This document shows, piece by piece, positions 1-8,749 of a stretch of 64,000 nucleotides of DNA. Where the stretch lies: NCBI RefSeq assembly GCF_030758975.1, contig NZ_CP132359.1, positions 3,431,283 through 3,495,282 of the forward strand, written 5' to 3'. The notes below the pieces were generated by a model. That model ran no database searches, was not told where the DNA came from, and saw only the letters and a list, made by a program, of their open reading frames with translations. The position numbers and the translations under genes were made by a program. The stretch is from Bosea beijingensis. GTDB lineage: Bacteria; Pseudomonadota; Alphaproteobacteria; Rhizobiales; Beijerinckiaceae. Each line of letters starts with the position of its first letter. Position 1 is the first letter of the stretch.

Positions 1-558
1 ATCGCCTGCCTCGCCGCCGAGCGCCACGACCTCGTGCCCATCGCCCGCGTGCCGGACCGAACGGCTGCCACGATCACCCGCTTCCTCGATCGGGGCGTGC
101 GCGGCATCGTGGTGCCGCATGTCGACTCTGTCGCCGACGCGCAGGAGGCGCTGGACGCCATCTATTTCTCGCCGCGCGGCAGCCGCTCCTTCGGCGGCGG
201 CAGGCCCTATTACCTCGCCATCGATGATCTGCCGCGACATCTTGCCGACGTCAACGAAGACATCTCGGTGGGCATCATGATCGAGAGCGTGGCCGGGCTC
301 GAGGCGGCCCACGAGATCGCGGCGCTGCCCGGCGTCGACTATCTCAGCTTCGGCCTCAACGATCTCGCGCAGGCCCTCGGCTATCCCGGCGAGCCCGCCC
401 ATGCGGAGGTCCAGCGACAGGTGGCGCAGGCCTCGGAGCGAATCCGGGGGGCCGGCAAGCGCATTCGCGAGGACTTCATGAAGGTCGCCTGGATCAATCA
501 GGTGCTGCTGACGGGCATGCGCGAGCTGATGGCCCGCCCGATCACGCTTCCCTATTGA
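1..558 (+). CDS. HpcH/HpaI aldolase family protein (5' end outside window)
   Basis: The reading frame is open from base 1, so the true start lies upstream and only the C-terminal part is visible. The fragment shows the family's TIM-barrel signatures: VPHVDSV, then IMIESVAGLE, whose Glu is the usual metal ligand, then FGLNDLAQALGYPG, whose Asp is the second ligand. Family members cleave or form 2-oxo acids with an aldehyde using a divalent metal; the substrate cannot be told here. It ends 11 bp before tctB and so probably heads or belongs to the tctBAC operon, which suggests that it acts on a carboxylate imported by that transporter. Confidence 0.85.
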   Translation: MACLAAERHDLVPIARVPDRTAATITRFLDRGVRGIVVPHVDSVADAQEALDAIYFSPRGSRSFGGGRPYYLAIDDLPRHLADVNEDISVGIMIESVAGLEAAHEIAALPGVDYLSFGLNDLAQALGYPGEPAHAEVQRQVAQASERIRGAGKRIREDFMKVAWINQVLLTGMRELMARPITLPY

Positions 559-569
559 GGGGCGGGGAC

Positions 570-1037
570 ATGCGGGCATCGACCTTGCCGAAGGTCAAAT
601 GCGGGACCGACCTCGCATTCGGGCTGTTCCTGCTCGCCGCGGGGCTGACGGCGCTCTGGCTGACCAGTGAACTGCGGCCGGGCATCGCCATGCGGATGGG
701 GCCGGGATATGTGCCGCGTCTGCTGGGCTGGCTGTCGGTCGGCTTCGGCGCTGTCATCGCGACCCGCGGCCTGCTGGTCGAGGGGCCGGGCCTGACGGCC
801 TGGGCTATGCGGCCGCTGATCGCGGTCTCGGTCGCGGTCTTCGTCTTCATGGGCGTCGAGCGCATCGGGTTGGTCGCAGCGGTGGTTGCGGTCACGCTCG
901 TCGCCTGCCTCGGCGACAGGACGACGAACTGGAAGCATGCGCTGGTCCTCGCCATCGGGCTCGCCGCCTTCACCGGGCTGACCTTCGTCAAGGCCCTCGG
1001 ATTGCCGATGCCGCTCTGGCCGGCGCTTGGCTTCTAG
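570..1037 (+). CDS. tctB: TTT transporter small membrane subunit TctB
   Basis: About 155 residues with four hydrophobic segments, the size and topology of TctB, the small inner-membrane subunit of tripartite tricarboxylate transporters. The charged N-terminus leads into a first helix at about residues 14-30. I chose the ATG at 570 over an in-frame TTG at 555 because it follows a GAGGGGCGGGG stretch that can serve as ribosome site. tctA follows after 9 bp, so the genes are co-transcribed. TctB is poorly conserved; the call rests on size, topology and position. Confidence 0.85.
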   Translation: MRASTLPKVKCGTDLAFGLFLLAAGLTALWLTSELRPGIAMRMGPGYVPRLLGWLSVGFGAVIATRGLLVEGPGLTAWAMRPLIAVSVAVFVFMGVERIGLVAAVVAVTLVACLGDRTTNWKHALVLAIGLAAFTGLTFVKALGLPMPLWPALGF

Positions 1038-1046
1038 AGGCAGGAC

Positions 1047-2555
1047 ATGCTCGACGTCTTCCCACAGTTTCTAGGTGGCCTCGGCATCGCGATGATGCCG
1101 ACCAATCTGCTCTACTGCTTCATCGGCGCGCTGATCGGTACGCTGATCGGCGTGCTGCCCGGGCTCGGGCCTGTCGCAACCGTGGCGATGCTGCTGCCTG
1201 TGACCTTCTACCTGCCGCCGGTCTCGGCGCTGATCATGCTCGCAGGCATCTATTACGGCGCGCAGTATGGTGGTTCGACCACGGCGATCCTGGTCAATCT
1301 GCCGGGCGAGAACTCGGCGGTCGTGACCTGCCTCGACGGCTACCAGATGGCGCGCCGGGGCAGGGCTGGGCCGGCGCTCGCCGTCGCGGCGCTGGTCTCG
1401 CTGACTGCCGGCGTGTTTGCGACCTTCTTCATCGCGCTGTTCGCCCCGCCGCTGGCGAAGGTCGCGCTGATGTTCGGACCGGCAGAGTATTTCTCGCTGA
1501 TGGTACTCGGGCTGATCGCGGCAATCGTGTTGGCGCAAGGCTCGATCATCTCGGCACTGGGCATGATCGTCTTCGGTCTTCTGCTTTCGATGGTCGGCAC
1601 CGACGTGAATTCGGGTGTGCCGCGCATGACTCTCGGGATTCCTGAACTCAACGACGGAATCGGCTTCGTTCCGCTGGCGATGGGCCTCTTTGCCGTCGGC
1701 GAGATCGTCAAGAATCTCGAGAACCCCGAGAATCGGGTGCTCGTCAGCGAGAAGATCGGCAGGCTCTGGCCGTCGCGCGACGATTTCCGGCGCTCGGCCC
1801 CTGCAGCGCTGCGCGGCACGGCGCTCGGCTCACTGCTCGGCCTCCTGCCGGGCGGCGGCGCGATGCTGTCGGCCTTTGCCGCCTACACGCTCGAGAAGAA
1901 GCTGTCCAAAGAGCCGCAGCGTTTCGGCAAGGGCGCAGTCGAAGGCGTGGCCGCTCCCGAAAGCGCCAATAATGCCGGAGCGCAGACTTCATTCATCCCA
2001 TTGCTGACCCTCGGCATACCGGCCAACCCGGTGATCGCGCTGATGGCCGGCGCGATGATGATCCACGGCATCCAGCCGGGTCCGCAGGTCATGACGCAAA
2101 ACCCGGACCTGTTCTGGGGCCTGATCGCGTCCATGCTGATCGGCAACGTCATGCTGGTGATCATCAACCTGCCGCTGATCCGCGTCTGGGTCGCGTTGCT
2201 GAAGATTCCTTATCAGCTGTTCTTCCCGGCGATCCTGATCTTCTGCTGCATCGGCGTCTACTCGCTGAACAATTCCGTGTTCGAGGTCGGGCTCCTCGTG
2301 GTGTTCGGCGTCGTCGGCTACGCGTTCCTGAAATGGGGCTGCGAGCCCGCGCCGCTTTTGCTGGCCTTCGTGCTCGGGCCTTTGATGGAAGAGAACCTGC
2401 GCCGCGCGATGCTGCTGTCGAAGGGGGACCCCGCGACCTTCGTCACCAGCCCGATCTCGGCGGTGCTTCTAGCGATCGCTGCTGCATTGCTGGTGATGGT
2501 CGTGATGCCGGCTTTCCGCAAGACGAGAGAGGAGGCGTTCACTGAAGCGCCCTGA
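1047..2555 (+). CDS. tctA: TTT transporter large membrane subunit TctA
   Basis: 502 residues with about twelve hydrophobic segments. The Pfam TctA signature is clear near the N-terminus (GTLIGVLPGLGPVATVAM, residues about 29-46), with the typical YYGAQYGGSTTAILVNLPGE region after it and a GxPxNPVIALMAGAMM repeat in the second half. It forms the permease that imports a carboxylate delivered by the periplasmic TctC, probably driven by an ion gradient. GAGGCAGGAC precedes the ATG. Complete; the substrate is unknown. Confidence 0.95.
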   Translation: MLDVFPQFLGGLGIAMMPTNLLYCFIGALIGTLIGVLPGLGPVATVAMLLPVTFYLPPVSALIMLAGIYYGAQYGGSTTAILVNLPGENSAVVTCLDGYQMARRGRAGPALAVAALVSLTAGVFATFFIALFAPPLAKVALMFGPAEYFSLMVLGLIAAIVLAQGSIISALGMIVFGLLLSMVGTDVNSGVPRMTLGIPELNDGIGFVPLAMGLFAVGEIVKNLENPENRVLVSEKIGRLWPSRDDFRRSAPAALRGTALGSLLGLLPGGGAMLSAFAAYTLEKKLSKEPQRFGKGAVEGVAAPESANNAGAQTSFIPLLTLGIPANPVIALMAGAMMIHGIQPGPQVMTQNPDLFWGLIASMLIGNVMLVIINLPLIRVWVALLKIPYQLFFPAILIFCCIGVYSLNNSVFEVGLLVVFGVVGYAFLKWGCEPAPLLLAFVLGPLMEENLRRAMLLSKGDPATFVTSPISAVLLAIAAALLVMVVMPAFRKTREEAFTEAP

Positions 2556-2594
2556 CAAGGCGCAACCCTGGCGGCCGCCGGCTGCACAGGTCGT

Positions 2595-2614
2595 TTTGCA
2601 CGACAGAGTGCAAA
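2595..2614 (+). other. Inverted repeat between tctA and tctC
   Basis: TTTGCAC and GTGCAAA are separated by six bases, in the 100-bp gap between tctA and tctC and 41 bp before the tctC start. It could be an RNA hairpin that sets relative expression of the binding protein, or an operator for an internal promoter. The two other tct operons in the window also have a hairpin beside tctC, though stronger ones. Confidence 0.5.
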
Positions 2615-2655
2615 GCCAACAAAAATTTCGATCTTGAAACGATGGGAGGAAGAAG

Positions 2656-3618
2656 ATGTATCGCAGGACATTGCTCTTAGCAGCAGCCGCTCTGGCGCTC
2701 GGGCTTTCCGGAAGCGCGCAGGCTCAGAACTGGCCGACACAGCCGATCACCATCGTCGTCGGGTTCCAGCCCGGCGGTGTCGCCGACGCCCTGCCGCGCG
2801 TCATGCAGGAATACCTGCAGGCCGAGTTCGGCCAGCCGATCGTGGTCGAAAACCGTCCCGGCTCCGCCGGCGCTATTGCCATGGCTGCCGTGGCTAAGGG
2901 CAATGCGAACCATACGCTCGGCGTTCAGACGCTGCAGAATCTGATCCTGCCTTCTGTCAGCAGCAACGCAATCTACGATCCACGCAAGGATTTCCGTGGC
3001 ATCAGCGTGATGGCCTCCATCCCCAATATCCTCGCGGTGCATCCCGATGTGCCGGCCAAGACAGTACCCGAGCTCATCGCCTATGCGCGCGCCAATCCCG
3101 GCAAGCTGAACTGGGGCTCGGCCGGCATGGCGACGGCGCCGCATCTCATGCTCGAGGTGCTCAAGCGCGACGCGAAGCTCGATATCGAGCATGTGCCCTA
3201 TGCTGGCATCAACCAGGCTTATGTCGACCTGCTCGCGGGCCGTATCCAGGCCATCCTCGGACCCTATGGCTCGATAAAGCCGCATCTGCCCCAGTTGCGG
3301 GCACTGGCGGTCAGCACCCCGGAGCGCAGCGCCTTCGTGCCGGACCTGCCGCCCATGAGCGAGGCTTCCGGGCTGAAGGATTTCGCGCTGACCGAATGGT
3401 ACAGTCTGATCGCGCCGGCAAAGATGTCGGACGAGGTCGCCGCGCGCATCGGGACGGCCGTGAACAAGTTCCTGAAGAGCGACAAGTTCAAGGAGTTCGC
3501 GACCAATCGCGGCCTGACGGTGGTCGCCAGCGAGCCGGCCGCGGCGCAGACCTATCTGATGAAAGAGTTCGACGCGATGGCCGCCGTCGTGAAGTCGGCC
3601 AACGTCAAGCTCGACTGA
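2656..3618 (+). CDS. tctC: TTT substrate-binding protein TctC (Bug family)
   Basis: 320 residues. A Sec signal peptide (MYRRTLLLAAAALALG, cleavage probably after AQA near residue 24) is followed by the Bug-family start NWPTQPITIVVGFQPGG and the usual IVVENRPGSAG motif. Bug proteins are two-lobed periplasmic binders of carboxylates and related small molecules. GGGAGGAAGAAG just before the ATG is a strong ribosome site. It is the last gene of the operon and its job is to feed the TctAB permease. The ligand cannot be predicted. Confidence 0.93.
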   Translation: MYRRTLLLAAAALALGLSGSAQAQNWPTQPITIVVGFQPGGVADALPRVMQEYLQAEFGQPIVVENRPGSAGAIAMAAVAKGNANHTLGVQTLQNLILPSVSSNAIYDPRKDFRGISVMASIPNILAVHPDVPAKTVPELIAYARANPGKLNWGSAGMATAPHLMLEVLKRDAKLDIEHVPYAGINQAYVDLLAGRIQAILGPYGSIKPHLPQLRALAVSTPERSAFVPDLPPMSEASGLKDFALTEWYSLIAPAKMSDEVAARIGTAVNKFLKSDKFKEFATNRGLTVVASEPAAAQTYLMKEFDAMAAVVKSANVKLD

Positions 3619-3641
3619 GAGCGGTGTCCTAGAGCTGCGTG

Positions 3642-3676
3642 GCGTTGATGGCTGGAACTCCCAACGCCATCAACGC
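3642..3676. terminator. Hairpin between convergent genes
   Basis: Perfect 11-bp arms (GCGTTGATGGC and its complement) with a 13-base loop lie between the stop of tctC and the stop of the convergent dehydrogenase gene. No T-run follows on either strand, so it is terminator-like by position and stem only. Confidence 0.5.
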
Positions 3677-3727
3677 TCGTGCCGGCCATGGCCGGATGGC
3701 CCCGAGGGGCGATCCTGCCCGGGCAAA

Positions 3728-4525
3728 TCAGACGACGGCCGAAAGGCCGCCGTCGATGTTGATCGCCACGCCTGTGACGTAGCTCGCCCTCGCAGAGGCC
3801 AGAAAGGCGATGACGTCGCCGGCTTCGGCGCCGTCACCGACGCGGCCCAGCGGAATGCCACGCTGCGTCGCTTCCTTGGCGTAAAGCCCGTCCAAGGCCG
3901 CGGCGTCTGAAATATTGGCCGAGCGGCTGAAGCGCCGCTCGTGCTGGCCGCTCCGGATGAAGCCGATGCAAACGGTGTTGACCAGTATGTTGTCGGCGGC
4001 GAGGTCCTTTGACAGCCCCTTCGTGAAGGCGATGCCGGCGGCTCGCGCGATGCTGGTGGGCATCTTGCCGGCGCCGGGCGTACGGCCGTCGAGATTGGTG
4101 ACGTTGACGATGCGTCCGCCGCCGCGCGCGCGCATATGCGGAATCACCTCGCGTGCGAGCGCGATCGCGGCCCAGAGCTTCAGGTCGAAATCGGCACGCC
4201 AGTCCTGATCCGTGACCTGCTCGAAAGGCTTGGCCATCGAGACGCCGGCGTTGTTGACGAGAATGTCGACCCGACCGAAGGCTTCATGTGCCGCCGACAC
4301 GATGCGGGATGCGGCGTCCGGCGTCGTGATGTCGATCGGGATGGGAAGAGCTTCACCCGCTCCCTCGCTCGCGATGGCCGTTGCCGCCTGTTCGAGGATT
4401 TCCCGGCGGCGACCGACAATCACGACCTTGCCTCCCTCCGCCGCGATCCGCGAGGCGGCGGCATAGCCGATGCCTTCGCCGCCGCCCGTGATGATGGCGA
4501 CCTTTCCTGCAAGACCCAGATCCAT
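3728..4525 (-). CDS. SDR family oxidoreductase with atypical active site
   Basis: 265 residues with a Rossmann fold. The cofactor loop TGGGEGIG (residues 13-20), NNAG (91-94) and the C-terminal YVTGVAINIDGG are classical SDR features. The catalytic Tyr-xxx-Lys is missing: the aligned segment reads MPTSIARAAG, with Thr157 and Arg161 in those places, and the usual Ser region reads NVTNLDG. It is therefore either a divergent SDR subgroup with another mechanism or a non-reductase member. AAAGGGG precedes the ATG. It is the last gene of the leftward NHL-tctC-tctB-tctA operon (19 bp after tctA) and probably acts on the imported compound. Confidence 0.85.
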   Translation of the reverse strand: MDLGLAGKVAIITGGGEGIGYAAASRIAAEGGKVVIVGRRREILEQAATAIASEGAGEALPIPIDITTPDAASRIVSAAHEAFGRVDILVNNAGVSMAKPFEQVTDQDWRADFDLKLWAAIALAREVIPHMRARGGGRIVNVTNLDGRTPGAGKMPTSIARAAGIAFTKGLSKDLAADNILVNTVCIGFIRSGQHERRFSRSANISDAAALDGLYAKEATQRGIPLGRVGDGAEAGDVIAFLASARASYVTGVAINIDGGLSAVV

Positions 4526-4544
4526 GGCGTGCCCCTTTCGGTTG

Positions 4545-6038
4545 TCACACTTCGCTGTCGACCTTCAGCGCCCGCAACGATCGAAGCGAGGAGAGGGCGA
4601 TTGCCGCAGCCGCCAGCGCAAGCAGGCCGAGCGCAAGCGGCCGTTCGGCGAAGATGCCGAACTCGCCGCCGGACATCTCGAGCGATTGCCGCAGCGCCCG
4701 CTCCATCAGCGGCGTCAGGACCAGCGTCAGGACGAGCGGCGCGACAGGGATGTCGAACTTCTTGAGCGCGTAGCCGAGAATGCCGAAGCCGAGCATGACC
4801 CAGATATCGAAGACGCTGTTGTTGATCGAGTAGACCCCGATCACGCAGAAAACGACGATGACCATGACGAGAATCGGGTAGGGGACGCGCAGCAGCCTGA
4901 CCCAGAGCGGGATCAACGGCAGGTTCAGCACGAGCAACATCGCATTGCCGACGACGAGACTTGCGATCACCGCCCAGACAAATTGAGGATGCTCGGTGAA
5001 AAGCGTCGGGCCGGGGATCAAGCCGTTGACCATGAAGGCGCCCATGAGGACCGCGATCGTCGGCGAGCTCGGTATTCCCAGGGTGAACAGTGGTATCAGC
5101 GCCGCATTGGCGTAGGAGTTGTTCGCCGTTTCCGGGCCGGCCACCCCCTGGATCATGCCGGTGCCGAATTTCTCGGGCGTCTTCGAGATGCGCTTCTCGA
5201 CCGCATAGGACAGGAAGGTGGGGATCATCGAGCCCAGACCCGGGATCAGGCCCAGGAAGAAGCCGATGAAGGTGCCGCGCGCGATCGGCCCCGCGGAGTC
5301 CCTAGTATCCTGCCGCGAGAGATAGAGCGAGCCGACCCGCGAGGCGAAGACGTTCTTCGTCTTTGCCTCGACATTCGAGAGGATCTCGCCGAGGCCGAAC
5401 AGCCCCATCACCACAGCAACGATGCTGAAGCCGTCGAACAGCTCGGGCCAGCCGAAGGTGAAGCGGTTCGTCCCCATAACCGGATCTATGCCGACCTGGG
5501 CGATCAGCATGCCGAGCACGGCGGCGATCAGCGCGCGAACCATCGATTGGCTGGCCAGAGCCGTCACCAGAGCGAGACCGACGACGAGCAGCGCGAAAAT
5601 CTCGGGCGGCCCGAAGGTCAGCGCGAGCCGGGTCAGCGGCAGCGCCAGCACGACGAGCCCGGCCGTCGCGACGAGCCCGCCGATGAACGAGCCGATCGCA
5701 GCGACGGCAAGAGCCGGGCCGGCTCGTCCCGCTCGCGCCATCTGATAGCCGTCGAGACAGGTGACGGCCGAGGCCGCCTCGCCCGGCGTATTGACCAGAA
5801 CCGAGGTGATCGTGCCGCCGTACATTGCGCCGTAATAGATCGCCGCCAGCATGATGATCGAGCCCGTCGGGTCGAGCGCAGAGGTGACTGGGATCAGGAT
5901 GGCGGTGCCCGCTGCTGGGCCGATTCCAGGCAGCACGCCAACCATCGTGCCGAGCAGGCAGCCCAGAAAAGCAAAGCCGAGATTGCTCGGTTGCAGCACT
6001 GTGGCGAAGCCGCCGAGGAGAAGCGAAAGAGTGTCCAC
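4545..6038 (-). CDS. tctA: TTT transporter large membrane subunit TctA
   Basis: 497 residues with about twelve membrane segments. The TctA signature GTMVGVLPGIGPAAGTAILI is near residue 30 and YYGAMYGGTITSVLVNTPGE follows. The start is a GTG with only a weak ribosome site, 16 bp after the tctB stop, so translation may be coupled to tctB. This is the permease of the second TTT system in the window. Its sequence differs clearly from the first copy, so this is not a recent duplication, and the substrate may differ. Confidence 0.94.
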   Translation of the reverse strand: MDTLSLLLGGFATVLQPSNLGFAFLGCLLGTMVGVLPGIGPAAGTAILIPVTSALDPTGSIIMLAAIYYGAMYGGTITSVLVNTPGEAASAVTCLDGYQMARAGRAGPALAVAAIGSFIGGLVATAGLVVLALPLTRLALTFGPPEIFALLVVGLALVTALASQSMVRALIAAVLGMLIAQVGIDPVMGTNRFTFGWPELFDGFSIVAVVMGLFGLGEILSNVEAKTKNVFASRVGSLYLSRQDTRDSAGPIARGTFIGFFLGLIPGLGSMIPTFLSYAVEKRISKTPEKFGTGMIQGVAGPETANNSYANAALIPLFTLGIPSSPTIAVLMGAFMVNGLIPGPTLFTEHPQFVWAVIASLVVGNAMLLVLNLPLIPLWVRLLRVPYPILVMVIVVFCVIGVYSINNSVFDIWVMLGFGILGYALKKFDIPVAPLVLTLVLTPLMERALRQSLEMSGGEFGIFAERPLALGLLALAAAAIALSSLRSLRALKVDSEV

Positions 6039-6054
6039 GCGCGCAGCCCGATCG

Positions 6055-6522
6055 TCAGTTGAAGAGCGTGCCGGCGGGAAGCTGCACTCCCAGCCAATGG
6101 GTGAAGACGAAATAGACGCCGAAACTTCCCGCCAGCGCCGTGGCCAGCAAGGGGAGCGGCTTCCGGACGCCGAGGGCGAGCAGCAACATCAGATTGACGA
6201 CCAGCATGGTGGGGCCGAAGCCTGCTTGGTTGAGCCCGGCCGCCGCCAGCGCGACCGCTCCGAGCACGACCAGTACCCGCCGGAAGCCGCCCTCTGCCGG
6301 CCAGAAATCCTCCGGTAATGCCCGCGGCGACTCGGTGAACGCCTGGATCAGCATGACCGCGCCGAGCAGCAGCAGAATCATCGACAGCCAATATGGGAAG
6401 AACCCCGGGCCCGGGCCGAGCGATGTCATATAAGGCATCTGCATCGAGGCATGGAGCAAAGCTGCAGCCCCTGCCATCACGATGCAGCCACCCGTCTGAA
6501 ACAGCCGTCTGGTCGTCATCAA
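6055..6522 (-). CDS. tctB: TTT transporter small membrane subunit TctB
   Basis: 155 residues with four hydrophobic segments, typical of TctB. The start is an ATG preceded by GGGAGGGATTG. It sits between tctC and tctA in a leftward operon; a strong hairpin separates it from tctC upstream. Family assignment comes from topology, size and neighbours. Confidence 0.85.
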   Translation of the reverse strand: MMTTRRLFQTGGCIVMAGAAALLHASMQMPYMTSLGPGPGFFPYWLSMILLLLGAVMLIQAFTESPRALPEDFWPAEGGFRRVLVVLGAVALAAAGLNQAGFGPTMLVVNLMLLLALGVRKPLPLLATALAGSFGVYFVFTHWLGVQLPAGTLFN

Positions 6523-6552
6523 TCCCTCCCGCCGCGGTCCACCCTGGCGTTG

Positions 6553-6575
6553 GCGGGCCGGCTTTGCCGGCCCGC
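6553..6575 (-). other. Intercistronic hairpin after tctC
   Basis: Ten-bp perfect arms (GCGGGCCGGC and GCCGGCCCGC) with a TTT loop lie between the tctC stop and the tctB start in the leftward transcript. Such a stem can protect the tctC message from 3' decay or stop part of the transcripts, giving more binding protein than permease. That role is an inference; no T-run follows. Confidence 0.65.
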
Positions 6576-6600
6576 TGTCGGGCAGTGCAGTCTTGGTGCT

Positions 6601-7572
6601 TTACTTGCCTTGCTTCTTAGCCTCGTCGATCAACGGCTTGAACCGCGCGTCGACAGCATCCCAGAACTTCCCATAGTCCTTGCTGTCGAGATACTTGACC
6701 GTGTTCCCGAGCTCCAGCATCCGCGCCTTCAGGGCTGGGTCCTGGGTGATTTTCGCCATGGCTGCGTTGACGCGGTCGATGATCGGCTGAGGGGTTCCGG
6801 CCGGAGCGGCGAGGCCGATGTCGGAGCCGATGGGTGCGACTTCAAACCCGGCCTCCTTGGTCGTCGGCACGTCGGGGATCAGCTCGGACCGGGTCTCGTC
6901 CATGACGGCGATGATGCGAATGCTGCCCGCCTTGTGCTGCGTGAGGAGCTCGCCGATCGAGTTGAAGCCGACGTCAATATGGCCGCCGAGGACGGCCGTG
7001 AGCTGCGGGCCGCCGCCCTGGAAGTTGACGGTGGCCATCCGCACGCCGGCACCCTGCTGGAAGGCGATATTGGCGAAATGGCCGGACGACATGAACCCTG
7101 TCGTGCCGCTGCGCACCTTGCCCGGCGCGGCCTTGGCGGCCTCCACAAGGTCTTTCAGCGACTTGTAAGGGCTGTCACCCTTCACCACGATGCCGAACGG
7201 TGCGCCGTAATAGAGGGCGATCGGCGTCAGGCTGTCGCGCTTGAAGGAGGATTGGCGCTCGGCGTCGAGATAGATGCTGGCGGCCGTCGGCAGGACGACC
7301 CAGGTCAGCGTATGGCCGTCCTTGCGCGCGTTGGCCCCCTCGGTGTGCCCGATCTGCATCGAGGCTCCGGGCTTGTTGACGACCTCGACCGGCACGCCGA
7401 GCTCCTTCTCGAGAAGCGGGGCGGCGACGCGCGCGGCCGTATCCGTTCCACCCCCCGCCGTCGACGGCACGATGGTCACGATCGGACGCCCCTTGATCGG
7501 GAAATCCTGGGCCTGCGCGCCGGTGGCGAGAACCAGTCCGGCCGCGAGTGACAAGGCGATCTTCAATGGCAT
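6601..7572 (-). CDS. tctC: TTT substrate-binding protein TctC (Bug family)
   Basis: 323 residues. The signal peptide MPLKIALSLAAGLVLATG ends at AQA near residue 22. Family signatures follow: IKGRPIVTIVPSTAGGGTD, then PVEVVNKPGAS. The ATG follows GGGAGGACACC. It is the second gene of the leftward operon, after the NHL-repeat gene, and delivers an unknown carboxylate to the TctAB pair downstream. Confidence 0.93.
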   Translation of the reverse strand: MPLKIALSLAAGLVLATGAQAQDFPIKGRPIVTIVPSTAGGGTDTAARVAAPLLEKELGVPVEVVNKPGASMQIGHTEGANARKDGHTLTWVVLPTAASIYLDAERQSSFKRDSLTPIALYYGAPFGIVVKGDSPYKSLKDLVEAAKAAPGKVRSGTTGFMSSGHFANIAFQQGAGVRMATVNFQGGGPQLTAVLGGHIDVGFNSIGELLTQHKAGSIRIIAVMDETRSELIPDVPTTKEAGFEVAPIGSDIGLAAPAGTPQPIIDRVNAAMAKITQDPALKARMLELGNTVKYLDSKDYGKFWDAVDARFKPLIDEAKKQGK

Positions 7573-7633
7573 GGTGTCCTCCCTGGTGTGCTTGTTTTTT
7601 TGTTGACGAGGTCGCGAAAGCGCGGCTCCGCGC

Positions 7634-8608
7634 TCAGGATTGCGCAGGCAACCTGCGGAACTTCTTCAGTGAATTGAGGCGTTTGGGAAGCGGCTGGCCC
7701 GGAAAGAGGGAAGGCCAGGACGAGACGGTGACCTCACCGACATAGAGGTCGCCATGCGAGTCGACCGCGATTGCATGCGGAGAGGTGAATTGCGCCGAGC
7801 CGGTGCCGGGTCCTCCTTGGCTATCCAGCCGGCCGATGCGTTCGCCTTCGGAAGACAGGATCGTGACGCGTGGGCCGAGGTTGGGCGTGTCGCGGTTGAC
7901 CGCCATATAGGGCGCGATCTCGCCAACGAAGCAGTGAGGGCAGGGGCCCGGCGTCATGTAGAGCGCGCTCGGGCGATGAAGATTGTTCCACTGTCCCTGA
8001 TAGCGCCCGTCGCCGTCGAAAATCTGGATGCGGTGGTTCTCGCGGTCGGCCACGTAGAGTAGCCCGTCCTCGTCCGTGACGATGTTGTGCGGCAGGTTGA
8101 ACTGCCCCTTGTCCGACCCCGGCGCGCCCCATGTCGAGAGGTGCCGGCCATCGGGCGCGAACTTATGGACGGCGGCGTTGCCGTAGCCGTCCGTCACGAA
8201 AATCTCACCGTTCTTGCCGAGCGCCGTGTGGGTGCAGCGGTTGAACGGGCGGCAGCTCATCGGCTGTGCGGGTTGGTTCGGCACGCCGATCCGCATCAGG
8301 AGCTTTCCCTCCAGCGTGCATTTGCAGACGGTGTGCGTACCCTCGTCGGTGCAGTAGATCGCGCCGTCGCGCGCGATGTTGACGCCGTGAGCCTTGGTGA
8401 AGAGGTCGTGGCCCCATGTCGAGACGACGCTGCCTTCGCGGTCGAACACGACCATCGGATGCTCACCGCGGTTGAAGACGTAGACACGGTCGCGCTCATC
8501 GATCGCGATGCCCGCGACTTCTCCGAGCACGATGTCGGCGGGCGGCTTCGCCCAACCGTCGAGCGGCTCGAACTGGAACGCGCCGTCACCCAAAACTGCA
8601 GACATCAT
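7634..8608 (-). CDS. NHL-repeat beta-propeller protein
   Basis: 324 residues made of repeated NHL-type blades such as GEVAGIAIDERDRVYVFNRG, NLPHNIVTDEDGLLYVADRE and FTSPHAIAVDSHGDLYVGEV. Related proteins are often labelled peptidyl-alpha-hydroxyglycine alpha-amidating lyase-like, but peptide amidation is not expected in bacteria. A lactonase-like or binding role is as likely. No signal peptide is evident, so it is probably cytoplasmic. ATGATG follows GAGGAAACG; the second ATG (8605) is equally possible. It is the first gene of the IclR-divergent operon with tctCBA and the SDR gene, which ties it to the breakdown of the imported substrate. Confidence 0.8.
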   Translation of the reverse strand: MMSAVLGDGAFQFEPLDGWAKPPADIVLGEVAGIAIDERDRVYVFNRGEHPMVVFDREGSVVSTWGHDLFTKAHGVNIARDGAIYCTDEGTHTVCKCTLEGKLLMRIGVPNQPAQPMSCRPFNRCTHTALGKNGEIFVTDGYGNAAVHKFAPDGRHLSTWGAPGSDKGQFNLPHNIVTDEDGLLYVADRENHRIQIFDGDGRYQGQWNNLHRPSALYMTPGPCPHCFVGEIAPYMAVNRDTPNLGPRVTILSSEGERIGRLDSQGGPGTGSAQFTSPHAIAVDSHGDLYVGEVTVSSWPSLFPGQPLPKRLNSLKKFRRLPAQS

Positions 8609-8665
8609 CGTTTCCTCGGATCACCGTCGATGTTCGGCGGCGTATTTCTCATTTGATAGGATTTG

Positions 8666-8682
8666 ATCTCGTTCAATGAGAT
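8666..8682. promoter_or_regulatory. Candidate IclR operator
   Basis: A 17-bp near-perfect palindrome, ATCTCGTTCAATGAGAT (8-base arms with one mismatch), lies in the divergent region between the NHL gene and the IclR gene. Its right part, read on the minus strand, gives CATCTCATTGAA. The same 12-mer recurs at 10730-10741 in the other divergent promoter of this cluster. Palindromic sites of this size suit IclR-family dimers. It also overlaps an FNR-like string, so the binding protein is not certain. Confidence 0.55.
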
Positions 8683-8749
8683 GTGTCAATTCCGTTCGGG
8701 GAAAATACTTCGCTTCTCGGCGACGGGAAGCTTCGCTAGAAGAGTTCGC

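Noticed and set aside
7634..8608. True peptide-amidating lyase
   Set aside because: Only the NHL propeller is shared with that family. There is no partner hydroxylase domain and the operon is catabolic.
8663..8676. TTGATCTCGTTCAA as an FNR/FixK site
   Set aside because: It matches nine of ten fixed FNR positions but lies within the 17-bp palindrome whose 12-mer recurs at 10730, where no such box exists. An IclR site explains both places better; FNR control is not excluded.
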